Shown here piece after piece: positions 21,404 to 35,877 of a stretch of 64,000 nucleotides of DNA. How positions within the stretch are numbered: position 1 is the first letter of the stretch; each line of letters starts with the position of its first letter. Source of the DNA: Gigantopelta aegis (taxonomy: Eukaryota > Mollusca > Gastropoda > Neomphalida > Peltospiridae); assembly GCF_016097555.1 (NCBI RefSeq), contig NC_054704.1, positions 76,119,081 through 76,183,080 of the forward strand. Direction: 5' to 3'. Both the position numbers and the translations under genes were made by a program. The notes under the pieces are model-generated. The model did no database searches and was not told where the DNA came from. It worked only from the letters and a program-made list of their open reading frames with translations.

Positions 21404-21590
21404 GACGGTTACATTCAGAGTCCGGTGTTTAGTGGGCACTTGTTTTGATCGTCAAACCGGAAGAAAAGAACTCGCACGCGCGCGCAGTGTAAATTCCTGT
21501 CTGTTCCTGTCAACGAAAATAACAACAGTCGAAACAAGATCAGATTCTTAGCGGTGTCCGATTGTCAGCATCAAACAACGTATCTGGGTA
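21404..21590 (+). promoter_or_regulatory. Candidate EFCAB7 promoter and non-coding first exon
   Basis: The stretch around 21465-21485 is locally CpG-rich (CTCGCACGCGCGCGCAGTG) in otherwise AT-rich DNA. A plausible donor CTGG|GTAAAT follows at about 21588. It lies about 0.8 kb before the acceptor of the exon with the EFCAB7 ATG, so it could be the start site and 5' UTR exon. No TATA box or Inr was identified. Only RNA data would settle it. Confidence 0.35.
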
Positions 21591-21995
21591 AATCTGGTAT
21601 ATCTTACAATTGCATACGTGCACTATAATTTCTTCCACGTTATTTGATTTGGGGAGAGAATATTTAACGACGGCATGTGAGATATTCTTAATTAAAGGGG
21701 TGTGTGGGGAGGGGGTGGGTGGGTAGGTTCACGATAATCACACTAAATCACTCAGCAATAAAAACATCAAAAATGACATTTGCGGGATCAAATAGACAAT
21801 AACACCCACAAATCTAAACACTCCATAATGATAATGGTTATCTCCTAAATGTCCTCTAGTGGTGTCGTTAAACAAAACAAATTTTAGTAGGTGGTTCTGT
21901 TCTGAAACTGTTCAATGATTGTTTACTATTTTCAGTTCTGCTTGTATGATGATAGAAGGCGATACTGTATGTTTTTTATTTATTGACTATTTTCA

Positions 21996-22382
21996 ACCGC
22001 CTCGGTGGCATTGTGGTTAGGCCATCGGTCTATATGCTGGTAGGTACTGGGTTCGGATCCCAGTCGAGGCATGGGATTTTTAATCCAGATACTGACTCCA
22101 AACCCTGAGTGAGTGCTCCGCAAGGCTCAATGGGTAGGTGTAAACCACTTGCATGGACCAGTGATCCATAACTGGTTCAGCAAAGGCCATGGTTTGTGCT
22201 ATCCTGCCTGTGGGAAGCACAAATAAAAGATCCCTTGCTGCCTGTCGTAAAAGAGTAGCCTATATGGCAACAACAGGTTTCCTCTAAAAAGTGTCAGAAT
22301 GACCATATGTTTGACGTCCCAATAGCCGATGATAAGATAAAAAATGAATGCTCTAGTGGCGTTGTTAAATAAAACAAACTTT
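21996..22382 (+). mobile_element. SINE type C at the EFCAB7 exon 2 acceptor
   Basis: A full type C head, core and tail. It is flanked by a 16-bp target duplication TTATTGACTATTTTCA (21980-21995 and 22383-22398). The right copy plus the next G supplies the splice acceptor of the first coding exon. A second, partly similar stretch TACTATTTTCAGTTCTGCTTG lies at about 21928. Confidence 0.9.
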
Positions 22383-22399
22383 TTATTGACTATTTTCAG

Positions 22400-22581
22400 T
22401 ACTGCTTGCATCACGCCTTGCACGATGTCAAGACGATCGAGTCGCCCGTCGTCGGCAACCTCTCACGGCAGCAGGTCCTCCAACATAGACCGGGACTTCA
22501 AGCTGAACTGCAAGGCAGCATATCTGTCCGTGTTTGACGACATCAGAGATGAAATAACCTCAAAGAATGATCTCATATTAG
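22400..22581 (+). CDS. EFCAB7: EFCAB7 exon with start codon
   Basis: Acceptor TATTTTCAG ends at 22399; a 25-base leader precedes ATG at 22425. Codons give MSRRSSRPSSATSHGSRSS (a Ser/Arg-rich N-terminus) and then the conserved CKAAYLSVFDDIRDEITSK. Donor TTAG|GTTCGT at 22581, phase 1. This ATG is chosen because it is the first after the acceptor and is followed by the family's N-terminal pattern. An upstream ATG in the same frame at 22344 lies inside the SINE tail. Confidence 0.85.
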
Positions 22582-25500
22582 GTTCGTTTTGGTAATGGCT
22601 AAAAGTAATGTAGGGAATTCTATGCATCGAGTATAGTTAGTAACTGTTACAAAATTAGCATGTTACAGTCACTGAATCAGATAATGGGTCTAGTGAGATG
22701 ATTCGAACATATGATGAAAGCACCTTAAAATAATGTCAGAGGGCTATTCATGTAAGACTTCATTATATATGCCATCATTTGGCATTTAAAAAAATACCCC
22801 AAAGGTGGTGGAAATTTTGATCTGGGACATGCCTGCCGAGTCCCAGGGTGGAAATTTCCACCACCGAGGGTTTACTTTTTCTATCCCACATGGTTGCATA
22901 TGAAGGAGTCTCGTTCTCTTATCCATTCAGTAAATAAACTACAGTGAAACCTCTCAAAACTGGAATTCCCTGAACATCAGACGTTTTTCATAGTCCCTTT
23001 TTAAATATCAGTGTAGAAGAGAACCTCTCTAAACTGAATACCCCTTAAAACCAGACTTTTCACTTGGACCTGTGGGTGTTTGGTTTAGAGGGGATGCACT
23101 GTATTATTTTACACAGCACGAAACTGACCGCCGTGGGTTGCTCTTCTTTTTTTTCTTGTTTTGAGTACAGTTTAGCATTACAAATTAAAAAGTTAGCTTT
23201 TATAATAAAGGTTTTAATCACAAAATATCAATCTGAAACTGATCTGATGATCTCACTTCACCAACTCGCATTAAATATGACGCCGTGTATTACTAATGAC
23301 ATCATACTCCCCTTGTTATATATATATGATAGCCCATATAGATATATCTTTTGTACAGTCAAACTTCGATCATTCCACCTTCAATATCTCGAAAACTTCA
23401 ATCTCTCGACATGAAGCGACAGTCCCGGCCGAGTTGCTATACAAACTAGTAATAACGACCTTCAAAAACGAAAACTTCGATAACTTCGATCTCTCGACCT
23501 AATTCTTTGGTGCCGCCATAAAGATTTAATAGGGTATGCACCTCTAAAACTCGATTCATGTGGATTGATCAAACTGTCATTGCCGATAGTATTTTAAAGA
23601 CGAATGTATTGTCAATCATGTCAAACAAGTGAAGTGCACCTGTCTCGGGTGGTGTTGGCTGTCGAGGATTAGGGTGATAATTACAGAATAATAGATCGCC
23701 AACTGAGCGGAATGAAATGATCCTATGTTTGGTAGACGGGTGTTCGTCCGTGGTGGAGAGCCTCGCTACGTAATACTTAATTACAGTCTGGTTAACTTCA
23801 AAGAGCATTGGTAATGATTGTTAGTGCTGTTTGTTTTTGCTCTCAAAAGTGTAAATCGTGTCAAACTTTAGCTTTTCTATTTATGTATAAGTTAATGTTT
23901 ATCAATTACCAGTCATTTAGTTATGTTAAAAATTGATACATCACAGATCGAGCAATCTGGGAAAAGATCCGGTAATGTGGGGTTTGCCAGATCAGTTTTA
24001 TAAAGTTCTGCTTTCTTGTCATCCAAGCAATCTTGCGTAGGGACCAGAAATGGAGTGTGGGTGGCCAGATTTGAGAAAGAAAGTAGAGGTGCGAAGCTTA
24101 AATAATTTTGTGTAAAACAAATGTACTTATAGTGTTATTCGGCATTCAGTGTTTTATTTGTTAGTTACGTTCCGCCATGTTTTGACATCTGCAAAAATAC
24201 ATCAACGTTACTTTTTGTTATTTATATATGTATGTAAATGCCTTCCTTTTTCATCTTTTTTCTGTCAGTAAATACATGTAGCCTATATGCCCAAGCATAT
24301 ATTTCAAATTCATTTAGGTGATCCTTTTTGTTTTATTTACTTACTTTTACAATATACGCAAAATGAATGTACGACAGGCGTCGAAGATGTCAACAGGTGG
24401 GATGGGGTGGTGTGGGGTGAACTGACTGATATATTAATTTGCCTTTCTACTGGGGATGCATAGTTTTTAGAGTTCAGAGGTAGGCAGCGAAGCGCACGCT
24501 TCTTACAGTATTAAGCAAAATAAACCAGCTGCAATGCTGCAACCAGTTGCAATGCAGTTTCAGATTTGAACTCTTATTATATATTAATTTCGAAAACTAA
24601 CTCCCTGAAACTCGAACAATTTCCTCATCCCCTTCAAGATCGAGTTATCGAACTTTGACTGTAGCTGTCTTTTATGGTATAGCTCTGTCCTGTATATTTA
24701 AGGAGGACAGAAATAAATGCGTACTTTCATTTCTTGTTTTTACTGTTTTTCAGTTCTTCAACAATCAGGCCGCAATCCTTCTCAGCGTACTTTGGAAAAG
24801 TATTGGAAATATGATACAGGTGAGAATTGAATTCATGATGATGGCACCAACAACTCAAAGTGTCTTGTCAATGTTAAATGCAAAATCTTTAAAAGTATTC
24901 TTTAGGATCTTTTGTTGGATTAGTTTATTCACCATAATTTTGTCTTCTTCAACTTGATATGATAGGTACCTAGATTTTATATGTATATCTTAAATGAACA
25001 GATGCACATAACACTGACTGTATAAATTAATTGTCATTCATTTCAACTTATTTCCATGCTTATATCCAATTAAGGTTCAAGCATGTTGTCCTGGGCACAC
25101 ACCTCGGCTATCTGAGCTGTCTGTCCAGGACAGTGGGTTAGTGGTTAGTGGTTAGTGGTTAGTGAGAGAGAAGAGGGTGTAGTGGCCTTACTCATTGAGC
25201 CCTTAAGAATTCACTCTGGGGTGGAGCTGGTACTGGGCTGCGAACCCTGTACCTACCAGACTGTAGTCTGATGGCTTAACCACTGCGCCACCGAGGCCGG
25301 TATTAATTGTCAATTGACATGAGAATGTTTGCCTTAGCTTTCATGTCAGGACATTAGAGGGGTGTTTTTTTGTTGTTTTTTTTATTTTAAAATTTAATTT
25401 CTAGGTTTTTCAAAACATATTAATTATGGACCTATTTTATTTTTCAGATTCGTTAACGTTTAATGACTTTGTTGACATTTGTCAGCAGGAACATGCTACC

Positions 25501-28500
25501 ACTGCAGAAGATCTTATGAAAGCTTTCAAGAAGATTGACGTAAATGGCGATGGGTACATTTCTTTGGATGAACTGCATGACACTCTTACTAGTGTAAGTT
25601 GGTTGGACTAGTAATAAGAATTAAAAAAATAGAAGTATATATTGGTGTGTATATTATGTAACTATATAAATATAGGTCACATAATGTATATGTATGCATA
25701 TGTCTTTGTTTTTCATATGTATTATTATTATTGTAATATGTCAGTGTAATTATTAATCTGCTGTATAGCCACACCATATGGATATACAGTGTGATCTGTA
25801 AATGTGGCAATTCATAAAATAAATATTTAAAAAAGAAAGATAAAGATAAGTCATTTAATGCTTAAAAGATTTCAGGATCTGTGTGATGACAGCTAGTAAG
25901 ATATTATGTACTAAAATGCTTTTTACTTCTGTGTGTGCATTAAACATTGATTTGTTATGGATTACTTATTTAAAGTCAGACCTTTGTTCTTTAATAAATA
26001 CTAGATGTTTTACAAATAAAATTTTCTCCAGGCCTTATAGGCTCCAGTTTTTATTAATAATATTGCTGACTGTCTTGTTATAACAGGGGTATAAAATATG
26101 TCTGTATTTACTAGTTAATAATTAATTCTTGCTTAAATAATAAACATGTTTAATTATAGAAAGGAGAGAAAATGAGTGAGGATGAGGTCAGGGCCATAAT
26201 CGATGAAGTTGATGAAAATAAAGATGGCCGTCTGGATTATGCAGAGGTAATGTATTTCATTTTAGTTTTAATAAATTGTGCTTTATTAATTGCGATATGT
26301 CCATTTTTGTGTGTTATGCAAAACTCTTCGTTTTGATTTCTATACCTTATAAGATGGTGAATTTTATTGGTCCCCTACCAGTGCGCACAGAAGTGGACTG
26401 TAGGTTTCATCTCTTTGTCCACCTGTTCCACATACAGTTTTGTGGACCTTTTTCCACAGTGCCTCAAGATATTGAGCTGGCATTTTATATATAGCTTTAT
26501 CATGTACTGTTCCAGATCAGATTTTTGGCAATTATGGCCCGATCATATTTGACTTTCATGGGAATTCATTTGAGGACCATAACTGTCACTGGCGAAAAAT
26601 GGAATATATCCATGCTTGACAGAGTTATAGCCCTTGAACTTGGAGGCCTGGACCCATATTCACAAAAAGGTGTAAATTTACGTCTACGACTAGCACTTGT
26701 GTCTGCCGTAGATTTACATTTACGTGCAAGAGGCACCTTATTCTCAAAGACGGTCGTAAATGTAAACATAACTTAGTTGGACGTAAATCTATGATTTAAC
26801 ACACTCACCGGAGAAATAAAATTAAAAAACCCATTAGAAACGATGGCTACCGGGTAAATAACAAATGTGCAAAACGCAGTTTCGTTTGTCGTCTGCTAAC
26901 AATAAAATCGCAAACGGCGAACCATGGCATTTTGGTATTGGTGAGAATCCGTGTTTTGGTACGAACTTGAGGACATTTCTTTAAAAGGAAAAGATAACTC
27001 GGGAGAAATTGGCCGATTCAAAAACATCCGTTCGATCACCAACAAAAATATGTTCAATCCGTGGTCATTCGTCATCGCAAACTGCTTCAATTATTGGAAA
27101 TGCTGCCAATTTCCATGAATAATAGTAAATAACGGTGATCGTGCTTGATTTATTACATACATGTGTATACACGACTTACATGCAGCGTTAGTTGTAACCG
27201 GAGGCACTCTTATATTTATGTCCAACTTTACACGTAACTTAAGTTTTCGTTGTTTCGTGAATAGCTCTTCAGTTGTAGATTTACCTTTACGTGTAAAACT
27301 AGGCTTACGATGTTTTGTGAATATGGGTCCTGTGGCCTAATTCACAAAACTCTCGCAACCTTGCGATATCACAGTGCAATACTAAAAGACTTGCAAAGAG
27401 GATGCTTTGTTGTCTAGCAGAGCCTAAGAGAGCTTTGTGAATTAGGCCCCTGGTAGGTGATGTGTATTCCTTTAGCAGAACCGGCCTCAGTGGTGTCGTG
27501 GTTAAGCCATTGGACATAAGGCTGGTAGGTACTGGGTTCACAGCCCAGTACTGGCTCTCACCCAGAGCAAGTTTTAATGACTCAATGGTAAGACCACTAC
27601 ACCCTCTTTTCTCTCAGTAACCACTAACAACTAGCTAACAACTAGCCCTCTGTCCTGGACAGACAGCCCAGATAGTTGAGGTGTGTGACCAGGACAGTGT
27701 GCTTGAACCTTAACTGGATCTAAACATAAAAATAAGTTAAAATGAGAAAATATTTTAGCAGAACTTTCTGAATACTTGTTAGCTATCAAATGCGACATTT
27801 TCCTCTTCCCTTATTTAGAATCCAAGGATAGCATATCTAGATTTCTAAAGGCAAAAGCTATGGCTGAAAGATTCAGTTAAATTTGCATTAAGCATTTCAT
27901 AAAGGCTCTCTGATTATGTTTTATTTTTAGCAAGTTTTTAGAATTTCAGAACATTTTATTTGAAAAGTTTATAAAACTCTTTCTCACTGACATATCGCTC
28001 GTCTCGTACATTTTTATTTTACCCAATCTGTATATAATTAGAAATTTGCTGCTTTGATAAACTGACAAGATGAAACATGTTGTTGTTCAGATAATTCATT
28101 TCATTATTTACTACTTTCTGTTTATTGACCAAATTTATCATAATATAGTTGTATAGTAATTAACTTGACAAAAGTGAGTTGTATAACTATTATAGTTAAG
28201 TTTGTGCAATTGACCTATTTTAACATAACATATCTTTGATATATACATAGCTAGCATGACATTAACTATTAAATGCATTTTAAATAGTCTTATATCCTGT
28301 GAATTAGTATATCATATTACTGGAGTAGTTTGCAGTTAAAAGTTACAAATATGGGTTGGAGCAGATAATTGAAAACTGTGTCAAATGTGGACATCCTACA
28401 TCATTCCCTTGGAGGGGGGTGGGAGAGCGGGACGTAGCCCAGTGGTAAAGCGCTCACTCGATACGTGGTCAGTCTGGGATCGATCCCCATCGGTGGGCCC

Positions 28501-31500
28501 ATTGGGCTATTTCTCGTCACAGCCATTGCACCATGACTGGTATATCAAAGGCTGTGGTATGTGCTATCATGTCTGTGGGATGGTGCATATAAAAGATTCC
28601 TTGTTACTAATGGAAAAATGTAACAGAATCCTGTCTAAGACTGTCAAAATTATCAAATGTTTGACATCCAAGAGCAAATGATTAAAAAAAGAATCAGTGT
28701 GCTCTAGTGGTGTCGTTAAACAAAACAAACTTTTTTTGGTTCAGATATGAATATTAATCACAGGTGAAATTTTACCTGCGATTCATTTATGCACCAACAG
28801 TGCTGTCTCATAGATCAAGGTCACAACTAATTAAGTTTACTGATTAATGTAGCCCGCAGTTTAGGAACATCATGTTATTATGTTTTTTGTCATAATTATT
28901 TTTTAAAAGATGCATAATTATTAACAAATTATATTTTATGCAGGAACAATTTTTCTATATTCAGGTATATCTTTGACTAAGAGTTTTGTTCACATAGGTC
29001 ATCATGTTTTTGTTGCTGACTTGCATGGCCTGTATTGACATGCTTTGGTCATTCACTGGTTGCCAGTTAATACAAATATACTTTATAGTTTTTTTAAGAC
29101 TAAACAGTTCTATGAATGGTTTACATACATTTTATAACAACCTTCCAAAAGCAGAATATTTTTAAATTCTTTTAATTAATAATGTTTTATTTTAAATGCT
29201 ATTAAAGACCAGGCCCCGAATTTAGAAAACCTTGAGAGTCTAGACTCAGAACTCTAATAAAGTCTTGAGACTTATGTCATTGCAACACTATACAAGTTGT
29301 GTGTATGTGACTTTATTAATGATTTGGGCCTAGACTTTATACAGATTTATAAGCTATAAATTCTCAACATTTGTTGTTTGCATCAAACAGCTTTCACTAT
29401 TTAACTGCTAACAACTGCAGAAAAATAGAATCAACTTGTTGAAAGATGGATGTGGATCAGATTTTGGTATTTGTTAATAGCATGGAATTTTAACGTTAAT
29501 AGCATGAAATTTTAAAGTTAATAGCATGGAATGTTAAGGCATGTTTCACGCCCATGGCTAGTGATATTCAATGTTGGGCTAGTAAATAATTACTATTGCC
29601 ATGCCCGACGGCTAGTGAATTGTTTTTTGTCAAATGTTGCAGCTAAGTATTTTGTAAATATGAATATCCTGACCCTACCCCAACCCTCCATGTTAGTGTT
29701 TTTAAGCTATATCTCCCTCTTTCGGTGACATATTTGATTATTACTCATATTTAAGTAAAGTAGGGCTAGTGAATTTTTAATCGTGGCTAGTAAATGTTTT
29801 AAATCACTGATCCCATGGCTAGTAGATTTTAAAAAAATTCTAGAATCCCTGTACAATATATTAATAACACTTGTTTAAGTCTTTTGGTAATTAACTGTAG
29901 ATTAATCATTAGCGATTGTTTGTCTCAAAATGTTGTTTTTCATACATTGTATATTTTCCACCATTAATTGTCTTCAATAGGCTTTCATGTAGTTCAGCAA
30001 AGCTGTGACAGAACAAAATAAATGTGTACTGCTGCCATGTTGCTTTTTTATTTTGCTTTGTCTGTCTTTTATTTGTTTGAGGGGTTTTTTTTGTTGTTGA
30101 GTTTTGGGGGGGGGGACGGGTGTGGGTTTTTGGGGGGGACTTAACATGGGTGGTGTTGCATAGCTGTATACATGTAATTGGAATAAATAAATACAATTAT
30201 AGTTTTTAAGGTTTTTGTTTTTGTGGACATAAACAGTTCTGGTTGTTAGCCACCAAATTAATTCTTTTTTAACAACTCTTCATCATTAAATGTATTTAAA
30301 GTAAGTGTCAGCAAATACTACATTTTGGAAATGTTAAAATTAATATTTACAAATAAATATGTTATACATAGTGAACAGTTGAAGATCTATTATGGATATA
30401 TCACTGATAACATTGAACGAATATTACCATTGGTTACTTTGTTCCAGGGATTATAAATTCATAATTGTTTATCATGATATTCTTCTGGGAAATCAAAAAA
30501 AACTGTAAATAAAAAAAAACTTAAAAATTGCTTGTTTCTTCTCTATATTTGAATGATTCTAGGAAAAGAAAAAGTAAATGAAAAAAAAGAAGAAGAAAAA
30601 GTTACTGCTTACTGGGGGTGGTGGGGAGGGGGTCTCTACATCATACATGTGAATGTGTTTGGTGTGCATGTATTGTAAGTGCATTAGGTCACATGGCATG
30701 CATATTCACACTGTACATACGTGTATGAGAAGATACCATTCATTTAAAAACTTCTTATATTTTAAATCTCAGAACTATGCTGAAGTGGTTACATAGTGTT
30801 ACTTCGTAATCTCACCTTAGGTGTTAAAAAAAAAACTAATAATGCAGTACTGAAACCTGTTCATAACTTAAATATTAAAAGCAAATGCTTGAATAGTAAA
30901 TTACAGTTTTAAGCTTTCTTCTTCTTTTTTCTTTTTCTTGTAAGGTTTTCCTGACAAATATTTACTACATACATGTGTATTGTGTATTATTAATAGAAAT
31001 TAATATTTAAAATAATATGATATACAGACTCACAGTTTTAAAAAAAAATTCTTCCTATAGTTCTGCAACATGATGATGAAGACAGTGGAGGAATCTAGGA
31101 AGATGGCCATGAAAATCATGGAGAAAAAGGAGAGAAAAAAACAACGCAGCAAACAATCGGTCACCCCTAGAAAAGGTAGTTCATTCTTTCACACAGTATT
31201 TGGTGCATCTCACTATTGTGCCCCATCGATGGGCCCATTGGGCTATTCCTCGCCTCAGCCAGTGCACCATGACTGGTATATCAAAGACTGTGGTATGTAC
31301 TACCCTGTCTATGTGGGATGGTGCATATAAAAGATCCCTTGCTGCTAATCGAAAAGAGTAGTCCATGAAGTGGCGACAGCGGGTTTCCTCTCTCTCTCTA
31401 TGTGTGGTCCTTAACCGTATGTCTGACGCCATATAACCGTAATTAAAATGTGTTGAGTTAAATAAAACATTTCCTTTCTTCCTGACCATTTTGAGGCAGG

Positions 31501-34500
31501 GCGAGGCCTGGTAGTAAAGTGCCCACCTAATATGTGGTCAGTCTAGGATCGATCCCAGTCGGTGGGCACATTGGGCTATTTCTCGTCACAGCCATTGCAC
31601 CACGACTGGTATATCAAAGGCTGTGGTGTATGCTATCCTGTCTATGGGATGGTGCATATAAAAGATCCCTTGTTACTAATGGAAAAATATGGCGGGTTTC
31701 CTCTCTAAGACTATATGTCAAAATTACCAAATGTTTGACATCCAGTAGCCAATGGTGAATAAATCGGGGTGCTCTAGTGGTGTCATTAAACAAAACAAAC
31801 TTTAACTGACCATGGTGTGAATGTTCCGAAGAGGTGTGATGATGCAGGTGGATTGTGGTAAAATGCACATGTTGATATGGGAGTCATGGTATGCTTGTTG
31901 CAGTCAGTACACCACAACTGGTATAACAAAAGCCTTGGTATGTACTATCCTGTCTGGTTGATAGCAAATATAAAGTCTCATTTTTTGCATGGTCCTTAAC
32001 CATGTCTGATGCCTTATAATTGTAACTGGTGCAACAAAGGCCATGGTATGTACTATCCTGTCTGTTGGATAGTAAATATAAAAGATAATTTTCTGCATGG
32101 TCCTTAACCATATGTCCGATGCCTTATAATTGTAACTGATGTAACAAAGGCAATGGTACATACTATCCTGTCTGTGGGATAGTAAATAAAAAAGATAATT
32201 TTCTGCATGGTCCTTAACCATATATTCGACACACTATAACTGTAACTGGTGTAACAAAAGCCATGGTATGTACTATCCAGTCTGGGATAGCAACTCCTGC
32301 TATTTAAAAAATGTCTACAGCAAAATACATGCCATGGAAAAAAAGAAGAAAATAGTTTTTAAAAAAAGTGTCGTATAGAGAATTAAAAACTCCACAGCAT
32401 TACCAATTGCCATGGGTAATTGCAGGGGTTGGGATAGTGCATATAAAATATCACTTTCTGTATGGTCCATAACCATATGTCCAATACCATATATAATTGG
32501 TGCAATAAAGGCCATGTTATGTACTGTCTAGTCTGTGGGATCGTGCATATAAAAGATTACTGTCTGTGTGGTCTTCAACCATAAATCTGATGTCATATAA
32601 AATGTTGAGTGGGCTATTCAGGGTTTCTGCCCCCCATAAATCCTGTCGACTGATTACATTCAGCACACACATTGTAAATACTGTAGATCCTGAAATTAAT
32701 GCAATCATAATATTAATGCGAAAAATGCGAGATCATGTTATTCGCATTAATAATATGACACATTTATTTCTGTTTTTGTCCATGTTGTTAAAACAAAACA
32801 AAGATTAAAATTCTAATATATGGCCACCCTGTCAATAGCCGACATGATCCATCGCACATGAATGTGTTTTAGCGGGTTGACAGTTTCTTTGTTTTTACTG
32901 TTCAAGTTTGATGCAACTTTGTCGGCATACCACTGGGTGAATTGTTCTTTCATTATGACTTTGAAATCACCATTCACATATAAATATACAGTCGTAATAG
33001 TACATACATGTTTAACCAGATTTAGCTAAATATACACATTACATAAATGATTGCTATAAAAAATATGCTTTTCGTTGATCTCACCAAAAACAGGACTAAA
33101 CAGGTTAATTGATGTGAGTTTGATCTCATTGAAGAGAGCTTTAACTCTGATTTAACCGAAAGGTACACAAACGTGTGTTAGAAAAGTAATATTTCAAAGG
33201 GAGGCCACTCGCATTAATTTCATGTTGCATTTTTGTCTGCCCACTGTCGCTCGCATTAATTTAGTGACACATTAATTTCAGGATCTACAGTATTCAATTA
33301 CATAGCGCCCTACCCAAAAATGTTGTTCTGGCAGAAATCCTGCCATTAAATAAAACATTTTCTTCCTTCTTCGATATAATAATTCACTTTTCATATCCAT
33401 TGATAAGTTTTCAGTATATTTCGTAACTATACATGTATGTTCTATGTGTGACGTCATCGCGGTGTTGAAAGCTGATTAGAGATATATATACTCAACTCAA
33501 CATGGGAATTATGCTTTCATTCCCCAGGCATGTTTGTGAGTGCATAACTGTTTTATATCATAGTTTTTCCCCAGAGTTATTAGTCCCTTAAATGCTGAAC
33601 TGGAGGGGACTGCAGGTTTTGACTCCCATCTGTCCATCTGTCCCAAGTATAATTTTAAGTTTTTGGTGGGTTTTTTCACAATGCTACAAGATATTGAGCT
33701 CCATCATATAGATTAAGTTTGACCTTCATTGGGATTTGCCAATTTTTGACAGTTATAGGCCTTGAGCTTAGGAGATCTGCAAATTTGTTGGGCCTGGTAG
33801 GGGACATGTATTGCTTTAGCAGTACTCTCAGAACACTTGTTAAAACAGGTATGTATGATCTCCATATATACATCGTGATACAGGTACCCTGTGTCAATGC
33901 ATCGTATTGTGGACCTAAAAGAATTTGATTGATTTAAACACTTGATCTATCAAACAGTGTTGGAAATGGTCAGCAAGCTGTGAAGCCTATAGTCTGTGGG
34001 GTTTTTAATCAAAGATAGCCAGGGTTCATGCAGATTTGAAAAGTGTGTGAATTTGTGTGGTCACAATGAAAAGTCGCACTTGAGTCGAGGGGGTGCGATG
34101 ACGCAGAAGGAACAGTTTAGGTACCCCCTGAGTCACTCCTGTAGACACTCTTGTCTTCAGTGGTCGTAATCCAGGTGGGACCAGCCCTGCGATTGAGCTA
34201 CCAGGTTCAATCCCCCCTGTGCTGCCTTCGTAGTGCGCTGTCTCCTGGGTCTACTCTATTGACGCAGGTTATTCTCCCCGTAGATAAGAGTTACAATTGC
34301 TACTTTTCTGTCATATTGAACTCTGTATTTCGAAAGTCTTCCAAATATGTTAATCGTAGCCCCTAGGGGTGAGGGGAGATTAATCACGACATTCTCAACT
34401 TTGTCTATGTGAGCACTGGCCTTAACTTAAATACCTTTTACTTACATTAGGTGTTATGTAATTTTTTTATATTGGTAGATATAAGATGGGTTTTATGTTG

Positions 34501-35809
34501 CTGGTTTTGGGGAGCTTGGGCTTTTTTTTCTTTTCTTTTTTTGTATTTTGGTTTAATTTGCTTTCAGAAAGTTGTATTTTACATTTCACAGTGTTGTCAC
34601 CTAGTTTGTAATTTATGTAGAAAGGCATCTGTTACTACAACAAAAATATATTTATTAGTCAAGGAAGAAGAAGATGTACAATCTTCGAAGACGTCTTTAC
34701 GTTCTGGATCTAAGGAGCTGAAAAGTAAGGTGTTCTTCTAACACATGCTTTTGAAATGGCTTCAGTGACCAAACTGCAAGCTTGCTTTTTTCATCCTATT
34801 CTAAACTTGATCAGGAATTTTCAAGTCGTAAATATAAAAAAAGATTTATTGTTGTGGTTTATATTGTTTTACAAATTACAAACATTAATAATTATTTTGT
34901 TATTCAATTAGATGCAGTAATTATACAGTAAGAAGTATAGTTAAAAGTATCATTTGTAGGAACTGGTTTACAAAGTGTATTGCATTTAAAAGTGTTAATA
35001 CAATGAAATTTCTCTAAACTGGAGACCTACAGGACAAAGAAAAAAGTCCAGTTTCGATAGGTATTTGGTTTAAAGAGTTACAGGTAGTTTCTGCACTGTA
35101 CCTTGTTTGTAATTTACAAACAAAAGATATCTTTGACAACACAAAATATATTTATTACATATAAAAAAGAGAATGTATAACCATCAAGAACATCTTTAAA
35201 CTTTGGGTTACTCCAGCTTAAAACTGATGTTCTCATCTCTATAGCAACCAAACTGCAAGTTGCAGTGTGCCTTTTTTTTCATTCTGAATTTGTCCAAGTC
35301 CTAAATATTATTTTGGCACTGTGGTGCATATTTTGTATAAAGAATAAAGTATAAACATAAGTAATTATTTTGACCTCTAAATAGTTGTTATAAAGTTAGA
35401 AGTAATTAATTAAAATGTCCTTTGTACAAGTAGGCAGTGACTGTTGAACTGGTTGATATTGAATACGTTAATGATGGGATATTTCTTCTGAACAAAGTGC
35501 ACTAAATACTGGTATATTTCAAAATGTTAATACCTTGTACCTTGTTTGTACAAATAAAAAGTACATCTTTGACTACAACAAAGTATATTTATTAGACAAG
35601 GAAGAAGAAGATGTACAATCTTCGAAGACGTCTTTACGCTCTGGATCTAAGGAGCTGAAAAGTAAGGTGTTCTTCTAACACATGCTTCTGAAATGGCTTC
35701 AGTGACCAAACTGCAAGCTTGCTTTTAAAAAATATAATATGGATTTTTTAAAACCATATGTATCATGTATAGAACTTTGTTATCTACAGATAACAGATCA
35801 AAATTAAAG

Positions 35810-35877
<68 letters not shown>

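Larger units (their letters stand above)
34620..35730 (+). repeat. Array unit block, first site
   Basis: One ~0.94-kb unit (live exon 1, MITE remnant, dead exon P1) followed by the start of a second (exon 2 and ~70 bases of flank), where it breaks off. It corresponds closely to 51727-53730. Confidence 0.8.

Noticed and set aside
26276..26776. Short + strand frames after exon 5
   Set aside because: They lie in intron and MITE sequence; frame changes and no conservation pattern.
31905..32620. CRISPR-like array of repeats and spacers
   Set aside because: The units are contiguous SINE core copies without unique spacers, in an animal genome.
34451..34741. 96-residue + frame ending in the array exon
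   Set aside because: It is intron read-through into array exon 1; the exon boundaries 34659-34724 explain the conserved part.
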